DNA of 64,000 bases from Pseudomonas baltica (GCF_031880315.1 NZ_CP134771.1:2972001-3036000); one strand, 5' to 3'; counted from the first letter of the stretch, positions 10,135 to 21,544 are shown. The notes: generated from the sequence alone by a model not told the origin. Numbers and translations are program-made.

Positions 10135-10974
10135 ATGAATTTACCCGTTTCCTCTGTCCTCTATACCCCCAGCTGGCACGCTGAACTCGAGCTGGGCTAT
10201 GCCCGTTTCGACGCCAGCACCCGGCCGGTATTGCGCCGCCACAAGGGCCCGCTGCGGGTGCAGAAGCACCTGTACGCAGAAGGCCCCGAGGTGTGCCAGC
10301 ACATCATCGTGCACCCGCCGGGGGGCATTGCCGGTGGCGATCGCCTCGACATCACCGCCAGCGTCGGCACCAACGCCTGGGCGCAGTTGACCAGCCCCGG
10401 CGCGGCCAAATGGTATCGCGCCGCCGGGCCGGCCTATCAACAGCTGAAATTGCACGTCGCCGCCGGCGCGACCCTGGAATGGATGCCTCAGGAGACGATC
10501 GTCTACAGCGCCGCCCAGGCCGAGTTGCAGACCGTGATCGAGCTCGAAGGCGATGCCCGCCTGCTGTACTGGGACGTGGTCGCGCTGGGTCGACCGGCAG
10601 CCGGCGAGCGTTTCGATCGTGGCCACTTTCAATCGCGCCTGGACATTCGTCGCGACGGCCGCGCCCTGTGGCACGAACGCCAACGCGTCAGCGGCGATGA
10701 CGGCTTGCTCGATTCGCCCATCGGCCTGGACGGTCAGCCGGTGTTTGCCACACTGTTGATCACCGGCACGCTCGACCCCGAACTGTTGCAACGTTGCCGC
10801 GAGCTGCCCAGCAAGGTGCGCGGCGACCTGACCCAGCTGCCGGACCTGCTGGTGGCGCGCTGCCTGGCCAGCGAGGCCCTGCATGCCCGCGACTGGTTGA
10901 TCGCGCTATGGACCCTGCTGCGTCCCGCCCTGCTCGGCCGCGAAGCGCTGGCCCCCCGAATATGGAGCACCTGA
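10135..10974 (+). CDS. ureD: Urease accessory protein UreD
   Basis: UreD (UreH) binds apo-urease and, with UreF and UreG, guides nickel and CO2 into the active site. The 279-residue product shows the family blocks [36 protein letters not shown] and [10 protein letters not shown]. It follows urtE by 45 bp in the same direction, so urea uptake and urease assembly are probably co-transcribed. A REP pair and the ureA leader follow. Confidence 0.95.
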   Translation: MNLPVSSVLYTPSWHAELELGYARFDASTRPVLRRHKGPLRVQKHLYAEGPEVCQHIIVHPPGGIAGGDRLDITASVGTNAWAQLTSPGAAKWYRAAGPAYQQLKLHVAAGATLEWMPQETIVYSAAQAELQTVIELEGDARLLYWDVVALGRPAAGERFDRGHFQSRLDIRRDGRALWHERQRVSGDDGLLDSPIGLDGQPVFATLLITGTLDPELLQRCRELPSKVRGDLTQLPDLLVARCLASEALHARDWLIALWTLLRPALLGREALAPRIWST

Positions 10975-10996
10975 TGGCGACTTATCGCGGTATGAC

Positions 10997-11068
10997 GCCT
11001 TCGCAGGCAAGCCTTGCTCCCACAGGATTGCACCATCTGTGGGAGCACGGCTTGCCCGCCAAGGGGCC
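10997..11068. repeat. REP palindrome pair between ureD and ureA
   Basis: GCCTTCGCAGGCAAGCCTTG and its inverted partner GTGGGAGCACGGCTTGCC, 46 bp before the ureA start. Confidence 0.75.
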
Positions 11069-11113
11069 ATCGGCAACACCCCACATTCCAACACTTTCAA
11101 CAACGGATACCCC

Positions 11114-11416
11114 ATGGACCTGACCCCCCGCGAAAAAGACAAGATGCTCATCTTCACCGCCGGCCTCGTCGCCGAGCGGCGGCTGGCGCGCGGCCTCAAG
11201 CTCAACTATCCGGAGGCCATGGCGTTCATCTCCGCAGCCCTGCTGGAAGGTGCCCGCGATGGCCAGACGGTCGCCGAGCTCATGCACTACGGCACCACGC
11301 TGCTGAGCCGCGAACAAGTGATGGAAGGCATCCCGGAGATGATCCCCGAGATCCAGGTCGAAGCCACCTTCCCGGATGGCACCAAGCTCGTCACCGTGCA
11401 CCAACCCATTGCCTGA
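11114..11416 (+). CDS. ureA: Urease subunit gamma
   Basis: Small structural subunit of urease (urea + water to ammonia and carbamate), 100 residues, exactly the family size. The start [20 protein letters not shown] is the conserved gamma N-terminus; a longer in-frame reading from 11039 enters a REP element and was rejected. The C-terminal [19 protein letters not shown] is also typical. It is separated from ureB by two acetyltransferase genes. Confidence 0.97.
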   Translation: MDLTPREKDKMLIFTAGLVAERRLARGLKLNYPEAMAFISAALLEGARDGQTVAELMHYGTTLLSREQVMEGIPEMIPEIQVEATFPDGTKLVTVHQPIA

Positions 11417-11425
11417 GGCCCTCGC

Positions 11426-11959
11426 ATGTCCTTGCTCATACGCGACGCGGTGCACGCCGACCTGCCGGCCATTCGCGACATCTACAACGACGCGGTGCTC
11501 AACACCACGGCGATCTGGAACGAACAACCGGTCGACCTCGGCAACCGCCAGGCCTGGTTCAGCGCGCGCCAGGCCCAGGGCTACCCGATCCTGGTGGCGA
11601 TCGACGCCCAAAACAGCCCGGTCGGCTACGCTTCATTCGGTGACTGGCGGCCTTTCGAGGGTTTTCGCCACACCGTCGAGCACTCGGTGTATATCCGCGA
11701 CGACCAGCGCGGCCAGGGTATCGGCCCGCAGTTGATGAACACGCTGATCGAGCGCGCCAGGGCCTGCGACAAACACGTGATGGTCGCCGCCATCGAAAGC
11801 GGCAATGCGGCGTCCGTTCGTTTGCACCAACGCCTGGGTTTCACGATCAACGGGCAGATGCCCCAGGTCGGCACCAAGTTCGGGCGCTGGCTCGACCTGA
11901 CCTTCATGCAGTTGATCCTCAACCCCGGTGCTCAACCTTCTGCGAGTCCCTCGGAGTAA
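11426..11959 (+). CDS. GNAT N-acetyltransferase, phosphinothricin / methionine-sulfone type
   Basis: A 177-residue GNAT enzyme that transfers acetyl from acetyl-CoA to an amine. The sequence IRDAVHADLPAIRDIYNDAV and the acetyl-CoA loop DDQRGQGIG are characteristic of the Pat/Bar subgroup. From memory the P. aeruginosa homologue sits at the same place, between ureA and ureB, and acetylates L-methionine sulfone and sulfoximine, which are glutamine synthetase inhibitors. That would fit a nitrogen operon, but the substrate here is inferred. It starts 9 bp after the ureA stop. Confidence 0.88.
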   Translation: MSLLIRDAVHADLPAIRDIYNDAVLNTTAIWNEQPVDLGNRQAWFSARQAQGYPILVAIDAQNSPVGYASFGDWRPFEGFRHTVEHSVYIRDDQRGQGIGPQLMNTLIERARACDKHVMVAAIESGNAASVRLHQRLGFTINGQMPQVGTKFGRWLDLTFMQLILNPGAQPSASPSE

Positions 11960-11963
11960 GTCC

Positions 11964-12500
11964 ATGAATGCTGCCCAGTTGCGTCGCGTTACCGTTGAAG
12001 GCTTTGCTCACTATCAGCAGGGCCTGTACGAATTGCTCGAAGACGCGGTGCGACAGGGCGCGTCGATAGGCTTTCTGAAGGATTTCGACCGGGCCCAGGG
12101 GGTCGCTTACCTGAGCGAGCTCAAGGGCCAGCTCGAAAGCGCCGAGCGCCTGCTGTGGGTGGTGGTGCACAACGAACGAGTGCTGGCCAGCGTACAACTG
12201 GCGCCCTGCAATAAAGCCAACGGCCGCCACCGCGCCGAGGTGCAAAAACTGCTGGTGCACATGGACTTTCAGCGTCACGGCCTGGCGACTCAGTTGATGA
12301 ACGGCGCCGAGCTCGTCGCCCGCCAGAAAGGCCTGAGCCTGTTGTTCCTCGACACCGAAGCCCGCTCCCCCGCAGAAGCCTTCTACAAGGCAGCCGGATA
12401 CACCCGCGTCGGCGAAATCCCCGACTATGCGGGGCGCCCGGACGGCACCCTGATCAATACCGCCCTCTATTACAAACTTCTTCAAGGATTGCCCGCATGA
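11964..12500 (+). CDS. GNAT family N-acetyltransferase (second)
   Basis: A 178-residue GNAT protein with a typical core: central strand [20 protein letters not shown] contains the acetyl-CoA loop (QRHGLA), followed by [21 protein letters not shown]. The ATG at 11964 has GGAG upstream and starts [10 protein letters not shown]; an ATG 36 bp earlier lies inside the previous gene and was not used. The stop overlaps ureB (GCATGA), so it is part of the urease operon. The substrate cannot be read from the sequence. It is only distantly similar to the upstream acetyltransferase, so it is not a recent duplicate. Confidence 0.87.
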   Translation: MNAAQLRRVTVEGFAHYQQGLYELLEDAVRQGASIGFLKDFDRAQGVAYLSELKGQLESAERLLWVVVHNERVLASVQLAPCNKANGRHRAEVQKLLVHMDFQRHGLATQLMNGAELVARQKGLSLLFLDTEARSPAEAFYKAAGYTRVGEIPDYAGRPDGTLINTALYYKLLQGLPA

Positions 12501-12802
12501 TTCCTGGCGAATACCAGATCCAGCCCGGCGACATCGAACTCAACGTCGGCCGCCGTACCCTCAGCCTGAGTGTGGCCAACAGCGGCGACCGCCCGATCCA
12601 GGTCGGCTCGCACTATCATTTTTTCGAAACCAACGATGCGCTGACATTCGACCGCGCCGCGACCCGGGGCATGCGCCTGAACATCCCCGCCGGCACCGCC
12701 GTGCGCTTCGAGCCGGGCCAGAGCCGCGAAGTGGAGCTGGTCGATCTCGCCGGCCTGCGCAAGGTCTACGGCTTTGCCGGACGGATCATGGGCAGCCTTT
12801 AG
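12497..12802 (+). CDS. ureB: Urease subunit beta
   Basis: Second small urease subunit, 101 residues, with the conserved [16 protein letters not shown] start and the block [17 protein letters not shown]. It overlaps the preceding acetyltransferase by ATGA, so translation is coupled. A 106-bp spacer with direct and inverted repeats separates it from ureC. Confidence 0.97.
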   Translation: MIPGEYQIQPGDIELNVGRRTLSLSVANSGDRPIQVGSHYHFFETNDALTFDRAATRGMRLNIPAGTAVRFEPGQSREVELVDLAGLRKVYGFAGRIMGSL

Positions 12803-12896
12803 GAGCAGCTGCGAGCTGCAAGAAACAGCGCGGTGCTCACACATTTTGCTTTTACTTGAAGCTTGCAGCTAAAAGCTTGCAGCTGCTTCAAAGCTG
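12800..12896. repeat. AGCTGCAAGC-type repeats between ureB and ureC
   Basis: The spacer contains GCAGCTGCGAGCTGCAAG, then AGCTTGCAGCTAAAAGCTTG and CAGCTGCTTC: several overlapping copies of AGCTTGCAGC and its inverse. This is a second repeat family, distinct from the REP elements. It can fold into hairpins just upstream of the ureC ribosome-binding site. Confidence 0.6.
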
Positions 12897-12908
12897 AGGA
12901 ACGAAGAT

Positions 12909-14609
<1,701 letters not shown>

Positions 14610-14729
14610 CGCGCTCACGGGCGTTATGCAGGCAACGCGCCTGCAGGCGCCTGCAGGTATATACCGCATCAGCCTCCACATCGCCCCCTAACCTCGCTGA
14701 CTCCTGACATTACAACCAAGGAAACAGCC

Positions 14730-17360
14730 ATGTCGGACACCCAAGCAACCGAGAACGCGATCGCTCTGTCGCCTGAAACACCTGAGCAAACCCTCGCCGC
14801 ACTGACCCTGGCTGCCACTGATTTCTATACCGCCTTCCCGGATGTCAACCAGTGCGCTCGTCAGGAAGCAGCCCGAATCCTCAAGGTCCATACTGGCCGT
14901 GATCTGGATCCGGATACTGTGTACTGGCACCGGTTTTCCAATGCCATCAGCAACCCACAGACCTTCACCGGCTGGGAGCACTATGGTGTGCCCGACCAAT
15001 CCCGAACCATGACCGAATTGACCCAGCGCCGCTTCGACGTCAACGATCAAATCAACGCCATCGATCTGGACAGCATGAGCGGTTTCTACACCGCAGACAG
15101 CACGGCTGGTCACTTCGACCAGCGCAACGAACTGGCTTTGTCGCCACTGACCATCATGAATGACTTGTGGGAGGGCAATTTTGCGCAGGCCTATCAGACG
15201 CAACTGGAAGCGTTCTGGACCGCTCAGGGCGACAGCGGGCGATTGGTGGCTAAAGCCCTTTGCGTGAGCTATGCCTTCGAGGCAATGCGCCGTCGATTGC
15301 TCAGTCGCCGCGCCTTCAAACAATTCATCTTCAGCGTGGCGGGCCCGTTGAAGCTCCCTCCGACCATTGCACAATTGAAACGCGCCGTCACCAGCAGAGA
15401 GCTGGCCGAAGTCTCCGATCTGACCCTGGGCGGAATAGCTGCCACGGGCATCATACGGGTGAAAAATGCTCAAGGGCATCAAACCCTCTACCTGCCCCCT
15501 GACTGGTTCCACACCTTCCACTCCGAACGCGAAGTCTATGAATGGTTCTGCGTTCAGGCGGCCGACCCGGCGCGGCGTGAGCATCTGCTCTCGCATTTCA
15601 CGGCGCACCATCAAACCGATTCTTCGACCCTCGAAACCCTGAACTCCACGCTCGACACCATGCAGCGCACGCCTTGGGTCGCCGGGCAGACCATGCTCAA
15701 TGGTGCCAGCCAGCCGATTACCAAGGACGTGTTCAGCTATCTGATTGACAACCTGCGCGCTCGCCTGGAAACCGAAGCGCAGACGATGCTCACCAGTAAC
15801 TGGCAGCTGCGCAAGGACATCTTCCTGGTCGACCTCAGCGCCTTCGTCCGTGTTACCGCCGGAATCGCACCGGGTGATTCATTGGTCGCGGCATCCGTCG
15901 TCGGCGCCTCGGCCATCAGCCTGGGAGCCCACCTGGCCGTCGTCCTGCACGGCAAAACCCACGAGCAGCGAAGCAAGGCCGCGGTAGCCGCAGCACTCGA
16001 CGCGCTGTCATTGCTGTTCAGCCTGCCCATGCTCAAGGGCAGCGGCAAGCATATCCTCAACGAGTTCGCCGACCTGGCCGAAGAAGCACCTGCCGTCGTC
16101 GAGACCCAATCGCCCATGCCCTACGCGGTCGATATCGACCTCTCCGTCCTGCCCACCGAAATCAATGGCGCCGGCGGTCTGTTCTACGTGAGCGGCGACA
16201 AGCGCTATATCCAGCTCGCGCAAAAAGTCTATGAGGTGGAGTTCATTGAGGTCCTGGACCGCTGGGTCGTGATCAACCCGCTGACGCCCGACAACCTGAC
16301 CGGCGCCTGGCCCGTCGAGGCCAACTGGCGCGGCGTGTGGGAACCCTATGTTGAAGAAGTCATCGACCCGCTTGCGGTCGGCGCCGACGAAGAGTCAGCC
16401 TCTGGCGCAATCACGCCGCAAATGGTCGAAGCGCATCGACTCGATATACAGCTGCGACCCTACGAAGTTTCGATGAAATACGTAGAGCTGATCGAACCCC
16501 TGATCGGCCGAGACAGTGCGCGACTGATGAGCTCAACGCTGGACGATACGTTCGCCATGGCAAGAAATGAACTGCTGGTCGCGCGTAACGAGTTGGCCGC
16601 ACACGCGCGGCTCTTCTTCAACCTTCCCAAGGAGCCGCGCAGCGTCCTGGTACCTCGATTCAACGAACTGACAACCCCCGATACGCTTTTCGAAGCGGTC
16701 TACGATCAGAGCCAAGGCCTGGTCATCGGTGAAGCGAAGGATGCAATTGGCAGCAAGAAGCTGTTGATCAAGTACATGGGCGACCTGAAATCGCAGGGCG
16801 TACAGACTTTGTACACCGACCTGCTGATCAAGGAACTGCATCAAGGCTGGCTGGACCATTACCTGGAGACCGGCCTTATGCCCAGCGGACTGTACAACTA
16901 CCTGACCCGCCTGACCCGGCAGTCGATCCTGGCGAAGTACACCCCCTTGGAGCTCATCAAGATGGCGCGCCTGCAAGGGATCAAAGTCAAGGCACTCGAT
17001 TGTGCCGCTGCCCACCAGGTGCATGGTTTGAGCCAGACTGAAGCGGGAATCGGTCAGAAAATGCGCAACTATTACGCCATTCAGCGTATACGCGCCCACC
17101 AGGCAGCGCGCCCGGCCAGCGGCTGGATTGCGTTGGTCGACCACACCAAGGTCAGCACCTACGAGGACGTACCGGGTTTGGCGGACCTGTCAGACACGGT
17201 GGGGGTGAGGGTCAAGGATGTATCACGCAATACGCCGTTCACTATCAGCGAAGACCCTGGCCAGCGGTTGGCAGGGTCCCAAGGTAACCTCAGAACCGAT
17301 TTGCAGATCGAGATGGGGACCTTGCCCGAGGGCTCGGTGATGTCGAGCGCCAGCGTCTGA
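14730..17360 (+). CDS. Large toxin-like protein with C-terminal EreA/ChaN/TIKI-like domain
   Basis: An 876-residue protein without signal peptide. The N-terminal two thirds resemble the dermonecrotic-toxin-like (DUF6543-type) proteins common in Pseudomonas, with blocks such as LSPLTIMNDLWEGNF and LPPDWFHTFHSEREVYEWF. Residues ~655-835 (FEAVYDQSQGLVIGEAKDA, VQTLYTDLLIKELHQGWL, KVKALDC, WIALVDHTKVSTYEDVPGL) match, as I recall it, the EreA/ChaN/TIKI-like domain of membrane-targeted effector toxins. In those the first motif is usually GExH and the last SHxNTY; here both His positions are Lys (670 and 807). It stands alone after ureC with GGAAACAGCC before the ATG. The target, secretion route and activity are unknown. 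No immunity-like gene adjoins. Confidence 0.65.
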   Translation: MSDTQATENAIALSPETPEQTLAALTLAATDFYTAFPDVNQCARQEAARILKVHTGRDLDPDTVYWHRFSNAISNPQTFTGWEHYGVPDQSRTMTELTQRRFDVNDQINAIDLDSMSGFYTADSTAGHFDQRNELALSPLTIMNDLWEGNFAQAYQTQLEAFWTAQGDSGRLVAKALCVSYAFEAMRRRLLSRRAFKQFIFSVAGPLKLPPTIAQLKRAVTSRELAEVSDLTLGGIAATGIIRVKNAQGHQTLYLPPDWFHTFHSEREVYEWFCVQAADPARREHLLSHFTAHHQTDSSTLETLNSTLDTMQRTPWVAGQTMLNGASQPITKDVFSYLIDNLRARLETEAQTMLTSNWQLRKDIFLVDLSAFVRVTAGIAPGDSLVAASVVGASAISLGAHLAVVLHGKTHEQRSKAAVAAALDALSLLFSLPMLKGSGKHILNEFADLAEEAPAVVETQSPMPYAVDIDLSVLPTEINGAGGLFYVSGDKRYIQLAQKVYEVEFIEVLDRWVVINPLTPDNLTGAWPVEANWRGVWEPYVEEVIDPLAVGADEESASGAITPQMVEAHRLDIQLRPYEVSMKYVELIEPLIGRDSARLMSSTLDDTFAMARNELLVARNELAAHARLFFNLPKEPRSVLVPRFNELTTPDTLFEAVYDQSQGLVIGEAKDAIGSKKLLIKYMGDLKSQGVQTLYTDLLIKELHQGWLDHYLETGLMPSGLYNYLTRLTRQSILAKYTPLELIKMARLQGIKVKALDCAAAHQVHGLSQTEAGIGQKMRNYYAIQRIRAHQAARPASGWIALVDHTKVSTYEDVPGLADLSDTVGVRVKDVSRNTPFTISEDPGQRLAGSQGNLRTDLQIEMGTLPEGSVMSSASV

Positions 17361-17413
17361 CCCAAGGCCGCGGCCGCCCTCACTTGCAGTGAATGGGCGG
17401 ACGCTGCTGTCGA

Positions 17414-18373
17414 TCAGCGGCTCCAGTTGGCCCGTGGATCGAACTCGGCGTTGTTCGCCAACGATTCCCACAGCGCCTGCGCTTCGGCGTCGTTATGGGT
17501 GGGCATCACCACTTTGATCTGCGCGAACAGGTCGCCGCGCTGACCCTGCTTGTTCAGCAGACCGTTACCCTTGACCCGCAGGCGCTGGCCGTTCTGACTG
17601 TCCGGGCGGATGGTCAGGTTGATGCGCCCGGTCAGGGTCGGCACTGCCACCTTGGTGCCCAGTGCTACTTCCCAGGGCGCCAACGGCACCTGGAGGATCA
17701 GATGGTCGCCATCCACCTCGAAAAACGGATGTTTTTCAAAGTTGATAGTCAGGTACAGGTCACCCGTGGCACCGCCGCCGATGCCCGGCGCGCCTTGGCC
17801 TTTGAGGCGAATGCGCTCGCCGTCCGCGACCCCGGCGGGGATCTTCACGTTGAGGGTTTTCAGCGAATCCGCCACGCGCTGCCCAGCCCCATTGTGCTGC
17901 GGCACCTTGAAGCTGATCTTCTTCGATTCGGTCGCCAGAGTTTCCTCCAGCGACACCGGTAGCTCCATCTGCACATCCTGGCCATCGCGGCCACGGCTAC
18001 GCCCTTGAGCGCTGCCGAACGGATTGCCGCCCGGCCGCCCGCCGCCGGAACCGCCGAAAATGGAGCTGAAGAAGTCGGAAAAATCGGCGCCTTCGTCGAA
18101 ACCGCCACCGCCGCGACCCTGCCAGCCCGGCGGGCCCTGGAACGGCCGCCCGTGCTGGCCGTATTTGCGCAGCTCGTCGTACTCGGCGCGTTTTTCCGGG
18201 TTGCTCAGGGCCTCATAGGCCTCGGAAGCTTCCTTGAACTTGTCTTCAGCACCCGCCTCCTTGCTGACGTCAGGGTGATACTTGCGCGCCAGCTTGCGGT
18301 AGGCGGACTTGATCTCTTTTTCATCCGCCGTCGGCTCTACGCCGAGGATCTTGTAGTAGTCTTTGAAATCCAT
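17414..18373 (-). CDS. cbpA: Curved-DNA-binding protein CbpA (DnaJ-class co-chaperone)
   Basis: Class II J-domain protein, 319 residues. The J domain spans residues 1-70 with the HPD motif (KYHPDVSKE), which stimulates Hsp70 ATPase. A Gly/Phe/Arg-rich linker ([12 protein letters not shown] to RSRGRDG) and two C-terminal beta domains follow; the zinc-finger of true DnaJ is absent. The start at 18373 gives the conserved [12 protein letters not shown] and has AAGGTGG upstream; a GTG 48 bp earlier is less likely. It diverges from the Hsp70-like gene, a plausible working partner. Confidence 0.93.
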   Translation of the reverse strand: MDFKDYYKILGVEPTADEKEIKSAYRKLARKYHPDVSKEAGAEDKFKEASEAYEALSNPEKRAEYDELRKYGQHGRPFQGPPGWQGRGGGGFDEGADFSDFFSSIFGGSGGGRPGGNPFGSAQGRSRGRDGQDVQMELPVSLEETLATESKKISFKVPQHNGAGQRVADSLKTLNVKIPAGVADGERIRLKGQGAPGIGGGATGDLYLTINFEKHPFFEVDGDHLILQVPLAPWEVALGTKVAVPTLTGRINLTIRPDSQNGQRLRVKGNGLLNKQGQRGDLFAQIKVVMPTHNDAEAQALWESLANNAEFDPRANWSR

Positions 18374-18645
18374 TGGAGGGTAACCACCTTCGTTTACCGG
18401 GGTCGCGGCGCCAGCGTTCACGGTGTGAGACGCTGAAGCGCGATGGAAGTTTATCGGCCCTGCGGGGGCGTGAATGAATACACCTGTGCGAAAAGAATCC
18501 CGCAGGCCGGATCGATAAGACTAAATTGGGGGTCGTTGATGTTCTTTCAAGGCATCCAGCGGGTAAATAACGGATATTCGGCCTTCGATTCTGTCAACGA
18601 CTGGCATACACTGCGCGGCCGTTTTTTACCGGAACCCTCGACAAC

Positions 18646-19917
18646 ATGAAAAACGTATCCCCGGCCCGTGCCTGCGGCATCGACTTCGGCACCTCCAACT
18701 CCACCGTCGGCTGGCATCGCCCTGGCGAGGAGTCGCTGATCGCGCTGGAGGACGGCAAGATCACCCTGCCGTCCGTGGTTTTTTTCAACCTCGAGGAGCG
18801 CCGTCCCGCCTATGGCCGCATGGCTCTGCACGAGTACCTCGAAGGCTATGAAGGGCGCCTGATGCGCTCGCTCAAAAGCCTGCTCGGTTCCAAGCTGATC
18901 AAGCATGACACCAGCGTGCTGGGCACCGCCCTGCCGTTCAAGGACCTGCTGGGGATGTTCATCGGCGAACTCAAGAAGCGCGCCGAAACCAACGCCGGTC
19001 GCCCGTTCGACGCCGTGGTGCTAGGCCGCCCGGTGCATTTCGTCGACGATGATCCGCTCGCCGATCAGGAGGCCGAAGATACCCTGGCCGAAGTGGCGCG
19101 CAAGATCGGCTTTAGCGAGGTCTCGTTCCAGTACGAGCCGATCGCTGCGGCCTTCGACTACGAGTCGACCATCGAGCGCGAAGAGCTGGTGCTGATCGTC
19201 GACATCGGCGGGGGTACCTCGGACTTCTCGCTGGTACGCCTGAGCCCTGAACGTCGCGACCACGATGACCGCCAGGATGACATCCTCGCCACCGGCGGCG
19301 TGCATATCGGCGGTACCGACTTCGACAAGCAGCTGAGCCTGCAAGGCGTGATGCCGCTGTTCGGCTACGGCAGCCGCATGAAAAGCGGCGCGTTCATGCC
19401 CACCAGCCTGCACCTCAACCTGGCCACCTGGCACACCATCAACTCGGTGTACTCGCAAAAGTCCCAGCAGGCGCTGGGCAGCATGCGCTACGACATCCAG
19501 GACACCGACGGCATCGACCGGTTGTTCAAGCTGATCGAGCAGCGCGCCGGGCACTGGCTGGCGATGGAAGTCGAAGAAACCAAGATCCAGCTCACCGAAC
19601 GCGACCAGCGCCTCGTGGCCCTTGATCGCATTCAGCCGGAGTTGAGCGTCGAACTCACCCGAGCGCTGTTCGAACAGTCGATCAACGGCTTGCTGGAGCG
19701 GGTGCGCGGCAGTGTCACCAGCTTGCTGGACAAAGCCGGCGTGCGAGTGGACCAGGTCGATACGGTGTTCTTTACCGGTGGTTCGAGCGGGATTCCGGCA
19801 TTGCGCCAGAGCGTCTCGGCGATGCTGCCCAACGCGCGGCATGTGGAAGGCAACATCTTCGGCAGCATCGGCAGCGGCCTGGCGATCGAAGCGCGCAAGC
19901 GTTATGGGGATATGTAA
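18646..19917 (+). CDS. yegD: Hsp70-family protein, YegD type
   Basis: A 423-residue Hsp70-like protein that consists essentially of the actin-fold ATPase domain. Phosphate loops GIDFGTSNSTVGW (residues 11-23) and VDIGGGTSDFSL are present, as is the adenosine motif FTGGSSGIPALR. It lacks the substrate-binding domain of DnaK, in keeping with the YegD subgroup, whose role is uncertain. It is divergently transcribed from cbpA across 272 bp, suggesting joint stress control. Confidence 0.9.
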   Translation: MKNVSPARACGIDFGTSNSTVGWHRPGEESLIALEDGKITLPSVVFFNLEERRPAYGRMALHEYLEGYEGRLMRSLKSLLGSKLIKHDTSVLGTALPFKDLLGMFIGELKKRAETNAGRPFDAVVLGRPVHFVDDDPLADQEAEDTLAEVARKIGFSEVSFQYEPIAAAFDYESTIEREELVLIVDIGGGTSDFSLVRLSPERRDHDDRQDDILATGGVHIGGTDFDKQLSLQGVMPLFGYGSRMKSGAFMPTSLHLNLATWHTINSVYSQKSQQALGSMRYDIQDTDGIDRLFKLIEQRAGHWLAMEVEETKIQLTERDQRLVALDRIQPELSVELTRALFEQSINGLLERVRGSVTSLLDKAGVRVDQVDTVFFTGGSSGIPALRQSVSAMLPNARHVEGNIFGSIGSGLAIEARKRYGDM

Positions 19918-19944
19918 GGTTTGGTGATGATGGCGTTCTCGCGG

Positions 19945-20040
19945 GCCTCTTCGCGGGAAAGCCTTGCTCCCACAGGTGTGAAGGCTGGACCTGTGTACAT
20001 CTGTGGGAGCAAGGGTGCGCGTTCGGCGGCGAAGAGGCCC
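19945..20040. repeat. REP palindrome pair
   Basis: Inverted pair GGCCTCTTCGCGGGAAAGCC and GTGGGAGCAAGGGTGCGCG ending GGCGGCGAAGAGGCCC, lying between convergent yegD and the AI-2E family gene. Confidence 0.75.
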
Positions 20041-20047
20041 TTGAGGG

Positions 20048-21058
20048 TTACACCAATCCCTGCAATCGCAGCTCGCTCTTGAGATACGCGTAATAGATGG
20101 GCCCCGCCACCACCCCAGGTAGCCCGAACGCGGCCTCGAACACCAGCATCGCCAACAGCAGCTCCCACGCCTTGGCGCTGATCTGCCCGCCGACGATCCG
20201 CGCGTTGAGGAAATACTCGACCTTGTGGATCACGATCAGATACCCCAGCGCCGCCACCGCCACCCAGATCGACAAGGACAGGCCGACGATAGTGATCAGC
20301 GCGTTGGACATCAGGTTGCCGATCACTGGCAGCAGCCCCAGCAGGAACGTCAGCACGATCAGGGTCTTGGTCAGCGGCAACTTGATCCCGCACAACGGCA
20401 GCACCACCGCCAGGAAGATCGCGGTAAACGCGGTGTTCAACAGCGAGATCTTGATCTGCGCGAAAACGATATTGCGAAACGCCTGAACCAGCAGCGACAG
20501 GCGATCGAACAGCGCGGCGGACAACGGCTTGCGCTGGGTCGGATCGGGCAGGTTCTGCAAGGCGACGATGGCACCCAGGACCATGCCGATCAGCAGGGTC
20601 ACGAAGGTGTGGGCAGCGTCCTTGCCCATCAACTGCAGATCGGTGAGATGCTTGCCCAGCCAGCCGCTGATGGCGATACGGAACTCGGCGGCACTGGCCG
20701 GCAGGTAGGCGTCGATGAACGGCGGCAACTGGCTGCGTGCGCGATCGACCACGCCCATGAATTTGTCCAACGAAGCGCCGGGGTTTTCCGCCTCGTGCAG
20801 CACGAAACTGATGATGCCGGCAAAAATCAGCGCGAGCACGCTGACCACCAGAGTGCCCAGCAATGCCACCGCCAGCCAGCGCGCGCGGCGCCCTGCGATC
20901 AGGCGTTGCAGTTGCGGGGTGAGCATATTGACCAGCTCGAACACCAGCAGTCCGGCCAGCAGGCTGGGCAACAAGCGCAACGGCAGCACCAGATACAGCC
21001 CGCCCATGACAATGACTAGACTGGCCAACAATACGTGACGCTGGGAGAACGTTGGCAT
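20048..21058 (-). CDS. AI-2E family transporter (PerM/TqsA type membrane protein)
   Basis: A 336-residue inner-membrane protein with about eight hydrophobic segments arranged as in the AI-2E/PerM family: two near the N-terminus (LLASLVIVMGGLYLVLPL and LLPSLLAGLLVFELVNML), one at LAVALLGTLVVSVLALIFAG, then a polar stretch to about residue 150 and a dense C-terminal membrane block (GLLPVIGNLMSNALITIVGL). The family includes an AI-2 exporter and sodium/proton antiporters; the substrate here is unknown. It appears to be a single gene. Confidence 0.85.
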   Translation of the reverse strand: MPTFSQRHVLLASLVIVMGGLYLVLPLRLLPSLLAGLLVFELVNMLTPQLQRLIAGRRARWLAVALLGTLVVSVLALIFAGIISFVLHEAENPGASLDKFMGVVDRARSQLPPFIDAYLPASAAEFRIAISGWLGKHLTDLQLMGKDAAHTFVTLLIGMVLGAIVALQNLPDPTQRKPLSAALFDRLSLLVQAFRNIVFAQIKISLLNTAFTAIFLAVVLPLCGIKLPLTKTLIVLTFLLGLLPVIGNLMSNALITIVGLSLSIWVAVAALGYLIVIHKVEYFLNARIVGGQISAKAWELLLAMLVFEAAFGLPGVVAGPIYYAYLKSELRLQGLV

Positions 21059-21147
21059 ACAGCCTCAAGACAAACGGCGTGAAGGGATGGGCAGTCTGCC
21101 AGCCTTCGCGCTGTAGAGCCAGTGGGTACGGTATTGCCCGGGGGTGC

Positions 21148-21222
21148 CCCCTCGCGGGTAAGCCTCGCATCCACAGAGTCGAGCCATACCTCTGTGGGTG
21201 CGAGGCTTGCCCGCGAAGGCGT
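21148..21222. repeat. REP palindrome pair
   Basis: CCCTCGCGGGTAAGCCTCGC and inverted GTGGGTGCGAGGCTTGCCC, between convergent/tandem leftward genes. Confidence 0.75.
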
Positions 21223-21253
21223 CAGTCAGTCATGCCCAGCGTTATCGAAACGA

Positions 21254-21544
21254 TCACTTCTTCTTCAAACACCCACTCATGAACGTCTTGCGCGCATCCC
21301 CTTTCAGTGCCTGGGTGGTCGCGTCGGCGTTGCAGGTCTTCATCTTGTCCTGCTGGGTGGCGGCCGGTGCCGGCGCGGCTTTCAGGCAACTGCTCATGAA
21401 GCTCTTGCGCTCATCGCCCTTGAGTGTCTTGGCGCTGGCATCGGCATTACAGGTCTTCATTTTCTCCTGCTGCGCGGTCGCGGCGAACGCCTGCGAACCC
21501 ATCATCAACCCCGTCAAGATCATCGCGACATACGAGCATTTCAT
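21254..21544 (-). CDS. psiF: PsiF-repeat periplasmic protein
   Basis: A small secreted protein of 96 residues with a signal peptide (YVAMILTGLMMGSQAFA) and two PsiF repeats, each of the form KMKTCNADA-x-(S/T)-x-x-LKGDxRKxFMSxCLK. PsiF was named as phosphate-starvation inducible in E. coli; its function is unknown. The ATG at 21544 has AGGAG upstream, while an in-frame ATG 57 bp earlier would spoil the signal peptide. CTACACT, a SigmaS-like -10 element, occurs about 48 bp upstream on this strand, hinting at stationary-phase control. Confidence 0.9.
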   Translation of the reverse strand: MKCSYVAMILTGLMMGSQAFAATAQQEKMKTCNADASAKTLKGDERKSFMSSCLKAAPAPAATQQDKMKTCNADATTQALKGDARKTFMSGCLKKK

